64,000 nt of DNA from Lawsonibacter asaccharolyticus (GCA_003112755.1 BFBT01000001.1:2480001-2544000), one strand, 5' to 3'. Positions 24,660 through 34,136 are shown, counted from the first letter of the stretch. Numbers and translations: made by a program. Notes: a model not told the origin generated them from the letters alone.

Positions 24660-26798
24660 TCAGCGGGGCCGGGAAGAGGACCGGATGGAAAGGGCGGAGC
24701 ATACCCGGCCCAGGGTGAAGCGGTACATGCCATATAAGAACAGAGAGAGGACGAGGACCACCAGGGCGCAGTTGGCCAGGCCGGCCAGCTCGCCGGGAGT
24801 GAAGCTGCCGCTGTTGAAGTACAGGATCATGGCGAAGAAGGCGTAGATCAGCAGGGTGCCCGTGCACAGGGGGACGAAGAACACCCGGGAGATCTGCCCC
24901 TTTACCGTGCGGCGGAGGAAGGCGTTGGAGGCCCCCAGATGCCGCAGGTCGTCATAGACCCGGGCGTTGGTCATGGCGATGGTCATGCAGCGGGTAAAGA
25001 GGATGACCACCATAGCGGCAAAGCAGACGATGGAGACAAAGACGAACAGCATCAGAAAGACCGCCATGGTAGTGGTAAAGTCCGCCTGGTCCAGCACCCG
25101 GAAGCGGGGCATGTATTTCCAGGAATTCCGGAAGTTGCTGGAATCCCGCTGGTCATATTCAATGGGAGAAAATCCATTGGGTTCCAGATGGGCCGGGTCC
25201 AGGAAGTAGTAGCCCTTCTCTGCCAGATAACGGTCCCGGACCACCGGGTCCCAACCGTCGAAGAGGGCCACCTCGGGGCCGGAGCGGTCCACGATCTCGT
25301 CGAACAGGGCCCTTGCAAAGAAGTAGGTGTCCTCCTCGTCCTCCACGTCAAAGACGGCCACCACCTCCCGCCATTCATCGGGCAGGCCCTGGGTGATGCG
25401 GGCATAATCCCCGTCGTCCAGCACCCGGTATCCCAGAAGGGAGGTGCTGCGCAGGGGCTCGGCCGGCGTGACGGCCAGCTGTTCCCCGGTGAGGTGGTTG
25501 GTGACCAGGGAGATGCTGTTCCCGGCGCCGCTGCTATCCCCGTTGCGGTCATAGACTGTGGCCGCTGTACCGGGTTCCAGATCCAGGTCATCCCCGGTAA
25601 GGATGTTCCAGGCGCTCTCCGACAGGAACACATCAGAGGCAGTTTCCTCACAGTAGACCACATCGTAGGTGGCGCCCAGGGGGCCCTCCGATACAACATC
25701 GGCGTAGCCGTCGTAGGCGAGCACCGCACCGGACTGCTGGGCGTAGCGGGTGACAGTCACTCCCATCTCCTCTGCCAGATGGAGCACCTCCTCCCGGCCG
25801 GGCATGTCCTGGTCAGCCCGGTAGTGGAACAGGTAATCGAATTCCCGGTCCTCCGTTGTGGACGAGGTGCCACTGCTCAGCATAGGGATATAGAAAGCGG
25901 CAAAGTAGGCCCCGGCGGCCAGCACCGTCACCACCACCATATTCCGCACGGTCTGGCGTCCCTGGAACTTCATCATGCTGGAGGTGATCAGGTCCCTGTA
26001 GCGGCTGCTGCCCCGCCGCCAGCCGTTGACTACCGTGTGGAGGAGGATCATGTAGAGGCCGGCCAGGGCGGGCAGATAGAACAGGGCCGTCAGGGCGTCG
26101 GGGGCGTACCAGTGGAGGACCAAAATAAAAAATTGGGGGGCCATATAGCCCAGAAAGCCGCCCGCCGCCAGCAGGATGATGCCCAGAGGACCGTACCACC
26201 GGGGGACCGCACGGATGGGCTCAGACTTCCGGGACTCGTTGACCACGTCCAGGATGTTGGTCCGCCGCAAAAAGCGGCCCAGCATAACAAACAGCATGAC
26301 AACCACAAAGAGGGAGAAGGCCAGGGCCAGCAGATAGGCATGGGAGTCAAAGGCCAGGGCCATCTCCTCTGAGTCCACCAGCAGGAGTCGGAACCCCTGC
26401 CAGATGAACCAGGCCAGCGGGGTGCCCAGCAGGGCGCCCAGGGCACAGGCAGACAGGGACATCAGAGTCAGCTCCCCCGTCAGCACTCGGCGCAGCTGGT
26501 CCTTGGAGGCACCCAGGGCCAGCAGGATGCCCACATCCCGGGACTTGTGGCGGAAGAACAGGCCGGAGGCGTAGGTAGTGAATACGCCGCAGCCCAGGAC
26601 AGCCAGCACGAAGATCATGGTCATCTGCTTGCGGCTGTCGCCCCCCTCGGGAAAGACGGAGAGCACCGTGGGGGAACCCATCATGGAGGCGTAAGCGGTG
26701 ATGAGGAGCACGGAGACGAAACAGCACAGGGTGAGCAGGGCATACTGCCCCAGGCTCTTCCGCCGCAGGGCGGCGGTCACTTGGGAGAAACGTGTCAT
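24660..26798 (-). CDS. FtsX-type ABC permease, BceB-like
   Basis: A 712-residue permease with about ten membrane helices and one large outer domain of roughly 200 residues between helices 7 and 8. This is the plan of BceB-type exporters that sense and remove cell-wall-active peptides. GLFFRHKSRDVGILLALGASKDQLRRV is the FtsX coupling region, echoed late as NARVYDDLRHLGASNAFLRRTV. ATG 26798 overlaps the ATPase stop by 4 bp. The open frame upstream belongs to the ATPase in another frame. Confidence 0.85.
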   Translation of the reverse strand: MTRFSQVTAALRRKSLGQYALLTLCCFVSVLLITAYASMMGSPTVLSVFPEGGDSRKQMTMIFVLAVLGCGVFTTYASGLFFRHKSRDVGILLALGASKDQLRRVLTGELTLMSLSACALGALLGTPLAWFIWQGFRLLLVDSEEMALAFDSHAYLLALAFSLFVVVMLFVMLGRFLRRTNILDVVNESRKSEPIRAVPRWYGPLGIILLAAGGFLGYMAPQFFILVLHWYAPDALTALFYLPALAGLYMILLHTVVNGWRRGSSRYRDLITSSMMKFQGRQTVRNMVVVTVLAAGAYFAAFYIPMLSSGTSSTTEDREFDYLFHYRADQDMPGREEVLHLAEEMGVTVTRYAQQSGAVLAYDGYADVVSEGPLGATYDVVYCEETASDVFLSESAWNILTGDDLDLEPGTAATVYDRNGDSSGAGNSISLVTNHLTGEQLAVTPAEPLRSTSLLGYRVLDDGDYARITQGLPDEWREVVAVFDVEDEEDTYFFARALFDEIVDRSGPEVALFDGWDPVVRDRYLAEKGYYFLDPAHLEPNGFSPIEYDQRDSSNFRNSWKYMPRFRVLDQADFTTTMAVFLMLFVFVSIVCFAAMVVILFTRCMTIAMTNARVYDDLRHLGASNAFLRRTVKGQISRVFFVPLCTGTLLIYAFFAMILYFNSGSFTPGELAGLANCALVVLVLSLFLYGMYRFTLGRVCSALSIRSSSRPR

Positions 26799-27547
26799 TG
26801 GGCGCTCGCCTCCCCCATCTCCCGCACCGCGTCCAGCAGCTCGTCCTGGAAGGTGCGTCGGTCCTTCTCGCCGCGGGCCAGGGTGCGCCACACCCCCCCG
26901 TCCCGCAGGATGATCACCCGGTCGCAGAAGGAGGCGGCAAAGGAGTCGTGGGTCACCATGAAGATGGTGGCCTCCAGGTCCGCCTTGGCCTGGAGAAAGG
27001 CGTCGATCACCGCCCGGGAGGAGCGGGAATCCAGATTTCCGGTGGGCTCGTCGGCCAGCAGGAGCATGGGGTGGTTGATGAGAGCGCGGGCCACGGCGGT
27101 GCGCTGCTTCTCTCCGCCGGAGATCTCTGCCGGATACTTGTTCCGGATGGCACCGATGCCGAAGATGCCGCACAGGCGGTCGGCGGCCTGCTCCATGTCG
27201 CCTCCGGTCTCCCCGGCGATGATGCGGGGCAGGAGGATGTTGTCCCGGACCGTGAGGCCGTCCAGCAGCAGGAAGTCCTGGAACACGAAGCCCAGCTTCT
27301 TGTTGCGCACTGCGGCCAGGGTGTCCTCGTCCAGCCGGGCCAGCTCCTGGCTGCCCAGGCGGATGCTGCCCGAGTCGGCGGGGATGTAGCAGGAGATGCA
27401 GTTGAGCAGGGTGGTCTTACCCGAGCCGGAGGGGCCCATTACGGCCACAAATTCCCCCTTTGCCACCTCCAGGGACACGCCCTTGAGCACCTCATAGGTG
27501 GTCTTGCCTACCTGATAGCTTTTGTGCAGATCTTGTACAGAGAGCAT
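26795..27547 (-). CDS. ABC transporter ATPase, BceA-like
   Basis: A 250-residue MacB/LolD/BceA-type ATPase: Walker A GPSGSGKTT, signature ISGGEKQRTAVARAL, Walker B LLLADEPTGNLD, switch MVTHD. It powers the BceB-like permease. ATG 27547 has GGAAGGA upstream. It is transcribed away from a LytTR two-component system with about 255 bp between start codons, suggesting that system controls it. Confidence 0.9.
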   Translation of the reverse strand: MLSVQDLHKSYQVGKTTYEVLKGVSLEVAKGEFVAVMGPSGSGKTTLLNCISCYIPADSGSIRLGSQELARLDEDTLAAVRNKKLGFVFQDFLLLDGLTVRDNILLPRIIAGETGGDMEQAADRLCGIFGIGAIRNKYPAEISGGEKQRTAVARALINHPMLLLADEPTGNLDSRSSRAVIDAFLQAKADLEATIFMVTHDSFAASFCDRVIILRDGGVWRTLARGEKDRRTFQDELLDAVREMGEASAQ

Positions 27548-27655
27548 AGTGATCCTTCCTTTCTGCTCCCAGCATAGCAGGGGAGGTGGATGGGAAGCAA
27601 CCGCCCCTGTCACAGACGGCGGGCCGGGTGAAAATTTTGGGGATGGGATGTCATA

Positions 27656-27676
27656 TTTGACCGCTCTGCTGTCAAA
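27656..27676. promoter_or_regulatory. Inverted repeat in the divergent exporter/TCS region
   Basis: TTTGAC (27656-27661), 9 bp, GTCAAA (27671-27676). It lies just upstream of the TCS promoter and before the exporter genes, a natural operator position. The binding protein is unproven. Confidence 0.45.
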
Positions 27677-27682
27677 CTTGGT

Positions 27683-27711
27683 TTGGAAGGGAAGCAGAAA
27701 TGTGGTATCAT
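27683..27711 (+). promoter_or_regulatory. Promoter of the LytTR two-component system
   Basis: TTGGAA (27683-27688), 17 bp, TATCAT (27706-27711). Confidence 0.6.
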
Positions 27712-27802
27712 ACTCTCTGTACACTGAGAGGGAGAAAAATTCCGGAAAACAGGGGCCGCCCCGGCGGGGAGGCGCGGCACAAGGCCATGGGAGGTGGAAG
27801 GT

Positions 27803-28510
27803 TTGCTTCAGATCGGGATCTGCGACGACGCACGGGAATCCCGCTTCCAGCTGCGGGTGCTGCTGGAGCGGGCGCTGGAGGGGCGGTCCGCGCCGGCGCG
27901 GCTGCTGGAGTTCTCCTCCGGAGATGCGCTGCTGGGCTGGATGGACCGGCACGCGGGGGAGCTGGATCTGGTGTTCCTGGACATCGAGATGGAGGGGACC
28001 AACGGCATGGACACGGCCAGGGCCCTGCGGGAGGCAGACCAGAGCCTCCAGCTGGTATTTGTCACAGGGTACAGTGACTATGTGTTTGACGGCTATGAGG
28101 TGGGAGCCCTGGGATACCTGCTCAAGCCCGCCGGGGCGGAGGAACTGGAGAAGGTCCTCACCCGAGCGCTGACCGCCCTTCAGCGGCAGGAGGAGGAGCT
28201 CTTCTTCTGCCGCAGCGGGGAGGTGTTCTACCGCATCCGGCGGGACGCCATCCTGTACTTCCGCTCAGACCGGAGGCAGGTGACCTGCGTCACCCCCAGG
28301 CGCGCCTATATTTTTTACGGGAAGCTGGACCAGGTGGCTGCCCAACTGGGGGCGGAGTTCGTCCGCATCCACCAGCGGTATCTGGTCCGGGCGGGGGCGG
28401 TGGACCGGGTGACAGGGAGCGAGGTGTGGGTAGGGGAGGAGATCCTGCCCATCAGCCGCTCCTGCCAGCGGGAGGCGCTGCTTGCCTTGACACGGGCGGC
28501 GCTGGAGTAG
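27803..28510 (+). CDS. LytTR family response regulator
   Basis: About 235 residues. The receiver domain has the acidic CDD pair at the start, the phospho-acceptor Asp in LVFLDIEMEG and Lys in LLKPAG. The C-terminal LytTR domain (FYRIRRDAILYFRSDRRQ, FVRIHQRYLVR) binds DNA. TTG 27803 is favoured: GGGAGGT lies 7 bases before it; GTG 27794 sits on that site. The kinase gene follows by 13 bp. AgrA/ComE-type systems respond to peptides, in line with the divergent BceAB-like exporter. Confidence 0.88.
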   Translation: MLQIGICDDARESRFQLRVLLERALEGRSAPARLLEFSSGDALLGWMDRHAGELDLVFLDIEMEGTNGMDTARALREADQSLQLVFVTGYSDYVFDGYEVGALGYLLKPAGAEELEKVLTRALTALQRQEEELFFCRSGEVFYRIRRDAILYFRSDRRQVTCVTPRRAYIFYGKLDQVAAQLGAEFVRIHQRYLVRAGAVDRVTGSEVWVGEEILPISRSCQREALLALTRAALE

Positions 28511-28523
28511 GGAGGGAATGGGA

Positions 28524-29816
28524 ATGATCGTTCTGCCTGTATGGAAGGAGCTGCTGCAATGGGGGCCGCTCTTGCTGGGAGGCGCAGCCATGGGCTCGAC
28601 AGTGGAGCGGGTGCTGGGGCTGTGCCAGAGCTGGCCGCGCCGGGGGGCGCTGTATCTGCTGCTTGGGTTCACCCTGGGGCTGCCCGCCTGGGTGGGGGAC
28701 CACAACCCCATCCTTCTGTTCCTCCCCTTCCTGACGGTATTCCTCCTGTGCGGCGGGGGACGCCCTCAGGCCCGGCTGGTGGCTGGAGGCGTCTTTTATA
28801 CGCTGCTGGTCCCCATTGGGATGATGGCGGATACAGTGCTCAAACAGGCGATCAACAGTGTGTCGCACAACGGGGAGAGGGTGGGGAGCAATCTGGTGAA
28901 GCTGGTATGCTGGGCGGTGCTGGTGCCGGTGATCTGGAAGCTGGTGCGGAGACCTGTGCGCCTGTCCTCCCGCCTGTGGAAGCTGCTGGGCGGGCTGACG
29001 CTGGCCCCCCTGATGGCCACCCTGTCCTTCTCCCTATGGGGGACGGGAATGGTGGGAGACGAGCTGGTGGATCACTTCGTGGAGGGGATCGCCTATACCA
29101 TCCTGCCCTTTGCCTCCCTGTCTGCCCTGGCCCTGCTGGCAGCCCTGGCCGTGCTCTCCCGGCACGAGGAGTTGGAGGAGGAGAACCGGCTGGCCGGCCT
29201 GCGGGAGGTGTACTACCAGGGGCTCCGGCAGGAGCAGGCCCAGGTGCGCGCCCTGCGCCATGACATGCGCAACCACCTGTCCGCCCTGCTGGGTCTGCTG
29301 GAGCGGGGCAGCTGGGAGGAGGCGGAGCGGTATCTGCGGCAGCTGGGCGGTTCCCCAGCCCTCACCGGACACAGGCGCTTCTGCGGTAATGAGACCGTGG
29401 ATGTGGTCCTTGCCTCCAAGGCCGCCGCCCTGGAGGAGGCGGGGCTGACGGGGGAATTTCAGGTCAGCCTGCCTGAGCAGATGGATATCCCGGCGCCGGA
29501 GCTGTGCGCCCTGCTGGGAAATGCCCTGGATAACGCCATCGAGGGGGCAGCGGGGGCGGAGGACCGGACGGTGCGGCTGAGGGCCCGGGCGGACAAGGGG
29601 CTGCTGATGCTGCGGGTGGAGAATGCCTTGGGACGCCCCGTGAAGCGGGGACCGGACGGAGCCTTTGTGACAACGAAGGGGGAGCGGGAGGCCCACGGCT
29701 TTGGCCTGGCGGGGATGGAAGAGATCGCCCGCCGCCGGGGCGGCTCCCTGGAGGCAAAGGCGGAGGGCGGGCGCTTCCAGCTGACGGTCTGCCTGCCCCT
29801 GGATGGGGGAAACTGA
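28524..29816 (+). CDS. GHKL sensor histidine kinase (AgrC-like)
   Basis: About 430 residues: five or six N-terminal membrane helices (to about residue 215), a coiled linker, the H-box LRHDMRNHLSALLGLLE, and a GHKL ATPase domain with N-box LGNALDNAIEGA and a glycine motif HGFGLAGM. It pairs with the LytTR regulator just upstream. ATG 28524 lies 7 bases after GGGAGGG; ATG 28518 is too close. The sensor region has only short loops, suggesting a membrane-borne or transporter-relayed signal. Confidence 0.88.
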   Translation: MIVLPVWKELLQWGPLLLGGAAMGSTVERVLGLCQSWPRRGALYLLLGFTLGLPAWVGDHNPILLFLPFLTVFLLCGGGRPQARLVAGGVFYTLLVPIGMMADTVLKQAINSVSHNGERVGSNLVKLVCWAVLVPVIWKLVRRPVRLSSRLWKLLGGLTLAPLMATLSFSLWGTGMVGDELVDHFVEGIAYTILPFASLSALALLAALAVLSRHEELEEENRLAGLREVYYQGLRQEQAQVRALRHDMRNHLSALLGLLERGSWEEAERYLRQLGGSPALTGHRRFCGNETVDVVLASKAAALEEAGLTGEFQVSLPEQMDIPAPELCALLGNALDNAIEGAAGAEDRTVRLRARADKGLLMLRVENALGRPVKRGPDGAFVTTKGEREAHGFGLAGMEEIARRRGGSLEAKAEGGRFQLTVCLPLDGGN

Positions 29817-29852
29817 GCCTCTGGGGACAGCGGAGACAGAAGGCGGGGACAG

Positions 29853-29895
29853 AGCAAGCCCCCCGGCGCCGCGGCGCCGGAGGGCTTGCTATTTG
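29853..29895 (+). terminator. Terminator after histidine kinase
   Basis: 18-bp imperfect stem (29853-29870 with 29873-29890) followed by ATTTGT; it also lies just past the convergent PII-like gene. Confidence 0.75.
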
Positions 29896-29906
29896 TCTGG
29901 TTCGGT

Positions 29907-30578
29907 TCAGGACTCTGCTTGGTCCAAATGACGCAGGCCGGCGATGTCGCTCACCGGAACGGAGAAGACCATAGCCTGGGCGGGCGTCTGGATGCCGGCC
30001 TGGGCCATGATGGCCTTCATGATGTTCTTCTTGTCCTGGGAGCGGGTCAGGATAAAGACCAACTCCCGCTCAGAGGCGATAGAGACGCCGAAAAACTTTT
30101 TGGCCAGTTCCATACCGGTCCCCTTGGCGTGGATGGTGGTCCCGCCAGTGGCGCCCGCGCCGCGGGCGGCCTCCATGACCTGGTCTGTATGCCCCTGATT
30201 GGCGATCACCAAGATCAGCTCATGGGCGATCTCTCTCTCCATGGGTTCCTCCCCCTCCTGATTCTGGGTCAGATATTCCTTGACGGACGTGCCGCCGATG
30301 CTGGACGCGGGCACCGTCATCAGTACGCCGTTGCCCGGCACGTCCAGCCACAGGTCCCGGGCCGCCCTGCGCACCATACACCGGGAATGGGGGGCAAGGC
30401 AGAACAGGACCGATTTTTCCGAGGCCTCCAGCCCGAGACAGTCCAGGATCTCCGTGGTGGCGGTCCCCTGTCCCAGCGCGGTGAGAACCAGCGGGATGTC
30501 ACGGCCGCGGAACCAGTTGATAAACAACTCACACTTGGACCGGTCAGTGATGGTGATGATAAGATCCAATCCGCTCAT
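29907..30578 (-). CDS. Tandem PII-like regulatory protein
   Basis: About 223 residues forming two successive PII-like (ferredoxin-fold) units. The first runs from residue 1 to about 98 (LIITITDRSKCELFINWF to MTVPASSIGG). The second runs from about 115 to the end (HELILVIANQGHTDQVM, GATGGTTIHAKGTG, VFSVPVSDIAGL). The second keeps a T-loop-like glycine patch; the first has lost it. Encoded 40 bp after a DUF1538 membrane protein, it probably gates or senses that protein, as PII does for AmtB. ATG 30578 follows GAGGAGGAG. Ligand unknown. Confidence 0.75.
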   Translation of the reverse strand: MSGLDLIITITDRSKCELFINWFRGRDIPLVLTALGQGTATTEILDCLGLEASEKSVLFCLAPHSRCMVRRAARDLWLDVPGNGVLMTVPASSIGGTSVKEYLTQNQEGEEPMEREIAHELILVIANQGHTDQVMEAARGAGATGGTTIHAKGTGMELAKKFFGVSIASERELVFILTRSQDKKNIMKAIMAQAGIQTPAQAMVFSVPVSDIAGLRHLDQAES

Positions 30579-30618
30579 AGCGGTCACTCCTCCTCGCGTC
30601 GTGGGGGCGGCAGCGCCC

Positions 30619-32133
30619 TCAGAGCTCGATGATGTCATCATCCGCCGGGGCGGTCTGCTCTCCGCTGGTGCCATTCTTCTTCAGGCGGTACTGATAGAGC
30701 ACTCCCAGCATCTGGATGGTGATCAGCGGCGTCATGGCCACCATGGCCACCACGCCGAAGGCGTCGGTGATGATGCTTCCGCCGATGGCGTCGCAGGCTC
30801 CCATGGCGAAGGGGAGCAGAAAGGTGGCGGTCATAGGGCCGGAGGCTACGCCGCCGGAGTCGAAGGCAATGGCGGTGAAGATCTTCGGCGTGAAAAAGGA
30901 CATGATGATAGCGGCCAGGTAGCCGGGGATCAGCAGCCAGAAGATGGAGATCCCGGTGAGCACCCGCACCATGGACAGTCCAATCGACATCGCCACGCCG
31001 ATGGACAGACTGGTGCTCATGGCCCGGCCGGGGATGGCACCGGAGGTGATCTCCTCCACCTGCTTGTTGAGCACGTGGACCGCCGGCTCCGCCTGGACGA
31101 TGAACCAGCCCATCAGCATGCCGATTGGGATCAGGACCCAGCGATAGGGCAGGGTGGCGATCTGATAGCCCAGATAGTTGCCGGCGGGCATGAAGCCCAC
31201 ATTGACGCCGGTGAGGAACAGTACCAGCCCAATATAAGTATATAAAATACCGACTACGATTTTCAAGACCTTTTTCTTTTTTAATTTCAGGGATACCACC
31301 TGAAACACGACAAAAAAGGCGGCGATGGGGGCCAGACACAGGGCCACCTCTGCGATGTACTCGGGGAGACCCTCCTCAAACAGCTTCCAGAGGGCACGGC
31401 TGTCCGGAACCTCTGGGATGGAGACAGGGGTGTAGGCCCCAGAGGCGGGGTAGAGCAGGGAGAGGACCATCACGGCCAGGATGGGGCCGATGGAGCACAG
31501 AGCCACCAGGCCGAAGCTGTCCTGAGAGGCGTCGGCGTCGCTGCGGATGGAGGAGACGCCCAGGCCCAGGGCCATGATGAAGGGGACGGTCATGGGGCCG
31601 GTGGTGACGCCTCCAGAGTCAAAGGCGATGGCGAGAAAGTCCCCGGGGATAAAGGCGGCAAGGGTGAACACGACCAGATAGAAGCCCACCAACAGGCGGT
31701 TCAGGGGGACCCGGAACAGGATGCGCAGCAGAGCGATGACAAGGAAGATCCCCACCCCTACGGCCACCGCCCCGATGAGCACCGGGTTGGGCACGCCGGG
31801 GACCTGGGTGGCCAGGACCTGGAGGTCGGGCTCGGACACGGTGACGATGACTCCAATGAGGAAGCTTACCGACACCACGATCCACAGCTTGCGGGAGCGG
31901 GTCATGGCCGCGCCTACCCGCTCGCCAATGGGGGTCATGGCCTGATCGGCTCCCAGAGTGAACAGCCCCATCCCACCGATCAGCAGCACCGCCCCGATGA
32001 GGAAAGTCATTAGGGTGGCGGTGGGGATGGGAGCGATGGAAAAGCACAGGACCAAAACGATCAGCACGATGGGGAGTACGGAGGAGAGGGCCTCCCGCAG
32101 CTTTTCCAGAAGGATGGTCTTGCTCTGGCCCAT
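30619..32133 (-). CDS. DUF1538 membrane protein with internal repeat
   Basis: About 504 residues, some 12-14 helices in two homologous halves. Each half carries an AFDSGGV-x2-GPMT motif (IAFDSGGVTTGPMTVPFIMALG and IAFDSGGVASGPMTATFLLPFAMG, quoted in parts), typical of DUF1538. The family is of unknown function and resembles transporters built by duplication. ATG 32133 has GGAGGG 5 bases upstream; earlier in-frame starts lack a good site. Followed by the tandem PII-like gene in the same transcript. Confidence 0.82.
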   Translation of the reverse strand: MGQSKTILLEKLREALSSVLPIVLIVLVLCFSIAPIPTATLMTFLIGAVLLIGGMGLFTLGADQAMTPIGERVGAAMTRSRKLWIVVSVSFLIGVIVTVSEPDLQVLATQVPGVPNPVLIGAVAVGVGIFLVIALLRILFRVPLNRLLVGFYLVVFTLAAFIPGDFLAIAFDSGGVTTGPMTVPFIMALGLGVSSIRSDADASQDSFGLVALCSIGPILAVMVLSLLYPASGAYTPVSIPEVPDSRALWKLFEEGLPEYIAEVALCLAPIAAFFVVFQVVSLKLKKKKVLKIVVGILYTYIGLVLFLTGVNVGFMPAGNYLGYQIATLPYRWVLIPIGMLMGWFIVQAEPAVHVLNKQVEEITSGAIPGRAMSTSLSIGVAMSIGLSMVRVLTGISIFWLLIPGYLAAIIMSFFTPKIFTAIAFDSGGVASGPMTATFLLPFAMGACDAIGGSIITDAFGVVAMVAMTPLITIQMLGVLYQYRLKKNGTSGEQTAPADDDIIEL

Positions 32134-32287
32134 CTGATCCCTCCAATTTTGCATATGTTCCCGGAGCAAAATCATCACCTCGATAGAGAATATCGTCCCA
32201 ATTCCTTTGTGAGCGCCAATCTCCCTGTGGGGCCGGGAGCAGAAAGGGGAAATTTCGGCCCAGGGGTACAAAGTGGAACTGAGCAAA

Positions 32288-32316
32288 AATATAAATTATT
32301 TTATGCGCTTTGATAA
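32288..32316 (-). promoter_or_regulatory. Possible promoter of DUF1538-PII
   Basis: Minus strand: TTATCA (32316-32311), 17 bp, TATATT (32293-32288). Leader about 150 bases without a structure I recognise. Confidence 0.5.
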
Positions 32317-32401
32317 CAGTTTACCATGGTTTTGCGGCTGGCTCAACCAAAAAGGGAGATATCTTAATACAATCTTAATGTTTGGGACAAAATAGGCAGA
32401 A

Positions 32402-32435
32402 AACGGCCGGACCCGTTAGAACGGGTCCGGCCGTT
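32402..32435 (-). terminator. Terminator after NSS symporter gene
   Basis: Perfect 16-bp stem (32402-32417 with 32420-32435); the minus strand continues TTTTCT. Confidence 0.88.
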
Positions 32436-32463
32436 ACCGGAACAGTGGAGAGGGATGCAGCAG

Positions 32464-33795
32464 TCAGCCGATGCCGCCCATCACGGAGCCCAGAATGAGC
32501 ACTGCCAGGGTGACCCCGCAGAACAGGTACTTTCCCAGGGGATAGAACCAGGGGCCCAAGGGCCTGGTCCGGGCCAGGTTCACCTGCTCCTCCACGAACT
32601 GCCTGCCGCAGATCCAGAAGAACATGACCGCCGCCAGCAGCGCACCCAGGGGACAGATGTAGATGGAGCAAATGTTCATCCAGGGGTCCACGATGGGGGC
32701 GATGATCAGCCCAACCAGGATGCCTGCTCCCCCGGTGATGGCTGCGGCGGCGGGGCGCTTCAGGTGGAACAGCTCCTGGAGAGTGGCGGTAGGCGCCTCG
32801 AACAGGTTGACCAGAGAAGTGAGGGCCGCGAAGATTACCGCAGCAAAGAAAAGGATCAGGATCAGCCAGCCGCCGGGGATGGTGCTGAGCACGTTGGGCA
32901 GATAGATGAACATGAGGCCGGGGCCGCTCTGGTCCAGCTGCTGGCCGGCCACCGCCATGGCGGGGATGATGACCAGGGCGGCCAGCAGAGCGGCCACAGT
33001 GTCAAAGACGGCCACCATCCTGGCGTCAGAGGGAACATTGGAGCTGCGGCTGAGGTAGGAGCCGTAGATCAGGGTGCCGTTTCCCGCTACCGAAAGGGAA
33101 AAGAAGGCCTGCCCCAGGGCATAGATCCACACCACTGGGTCCAGCAGCCCCTTGGGGTCCAGGACGAAGATGTACTGATAGCCCGCTCCGGAAGCGGGCA
33201 GGGTGAACAGATAGATGGCCAGCCCGACGAAGAGGACATAGAACAGGGGGGTCATGACCTTGTTGGCCAGTTCGATTCCACGGCCAATGCCGAAAGCTAG
33301 AATGGCGATGGTCACCGCCATGCCGACGAGCTGCCAGGGAACATTTCCAGCAGCAGTGGCATTGAAGTGGGCGGCGAAAGCGTCCAGGCCGGACATGCGG
33401 GACAGGGTGCCGGTGAGAGCGTCGGCGGTGTACTTGAAGATCCAGCCGGTGACGACCGAGTAGCCGATCGCCAAGGCCAGGGAGCCCAGCACCGGGATCA
33501 GGCCCAGCAGGCGGCCGGGCCGCTCATGGCCGAAGCGCAGCTTGGTGGCATAGCCGAAGGCACCGATGGGGCCGGAGCGGGTGGCCCGTCCAAAGGCCAT
33601 CTCCCCAATTACCCCGGTAGAGCCGATGATGACCACAAAAATGAGGTACGGGATGAGAAAGGTGGCCCCGCCGTACTGGGAGACACGGGCGGGGAAGAGC
33701 CAGATGTTGCCCATCCCCACCGCAGAGCCGATGCAGGCCAGGATGAACCCCCATTTAGACCCCCAGGAGTCGCGGACAGCGCTGTGTTTTTCCAT
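32464..33795 (-). CDS. Sodium-dependent neurotransmitter-symporter (NSS/SNF) family transporter
   Basis: A 443-residue LeuT-fold transporter. The N-terminal signature WGSKWGFILACIGSAVGMGNIWLFP is the unwound helix 1 that binds Na+ and substrate; helix 6 is FFSLSVAGNGTLIYGSYL. Bacterial members bring in amino acids with Na+. About 11 helices are visible. AAGGGG precedes ATG 33795; promoter at 33883-33911 and a strong terminator make it a single-gene unit. Confidence 0.92.
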   Translation of the reverse strand: MEKHSAVRDSWGSKWGFILACIGSAVGMGNIWLFPARVSQYGGATFLIPYLIFVVIIGSTGVIGEMAFGRATRSGPIGAFGYATKLRFGHERPGRLLGLIPVLGSLALAIGYSVVTGWIFKYTADALTGTLSRMSGLDAFAAHFNATAAGNVPWQLVGMAVTIAILAFGIGRGIELANKVMTPLFYVLFVGLAIYLFTLPASGAGYQYIFVLDPKGLLDPVVWIYALGQAFFSLSVAGNGTLIYGSYLSRSSNVPSDARMVAVFDTVAALLAALVIIPAMAVAGQQLDQSGPGLMFIYLPNVLSTIPGGWLILILFFAAVIFAALTSLVNLFEAPTATLQELFHLKRPAAAAITGGAGILVGLIIAPIVDPWMNICSIYICPLGALLAAVMFFWICGRQFVEEQVNLARTRPLGPWFYPLGKYLFCGVTLAVLILGSVMGGIG

Positions 33796-33882
33796 GGAAA
33801 GACGCCCCTTTTCAAAAAATACCGCCGGAACACGAGAAAACCGGCAGGGGCCATGCGGGCCATGCCGGGTAATACTTTTCTA

Positions 33883-33911
33883 ATTATAGCACACGCTTGG
33901 AAAAAAGGCAA
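33883..33911 (-). promoter_or_regulatory. Promoter of the NSS symporter
   Basis: Minus strand: TTGCCT (33911-33906), 17 bp, TATAAT (33888-33883). The stretch 33912-34136 holds nothing I can support. Confidence 0.7.
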
Positions 33912-34136
33912 AGAAAACCTGGTCACGTTCGTTTTCTCACCACTGCAGAGGCGCTGGGCTGCCGCAGGGAGGAAAATTTTCCCCAGACTCCGGCTGTAAG
34001 ATGTCTCCAAGGGGATACGTCGTGTGGGTGGGACCTCGCCCTATACTTGTCCTATCTACACCCGCCGCCGTGGTACCAGCATATACTGACTGTCGAGAAA
34101 CAGCATCCCACGCCACAGATGCGGGGAACAAAAATA

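Noticed and set aside
33260..33285. tRNA-like GTTCGATTCC motif
   Set aside because: It lies inside the NSS transporter coding sequence and no cloverleaf can be built around it.
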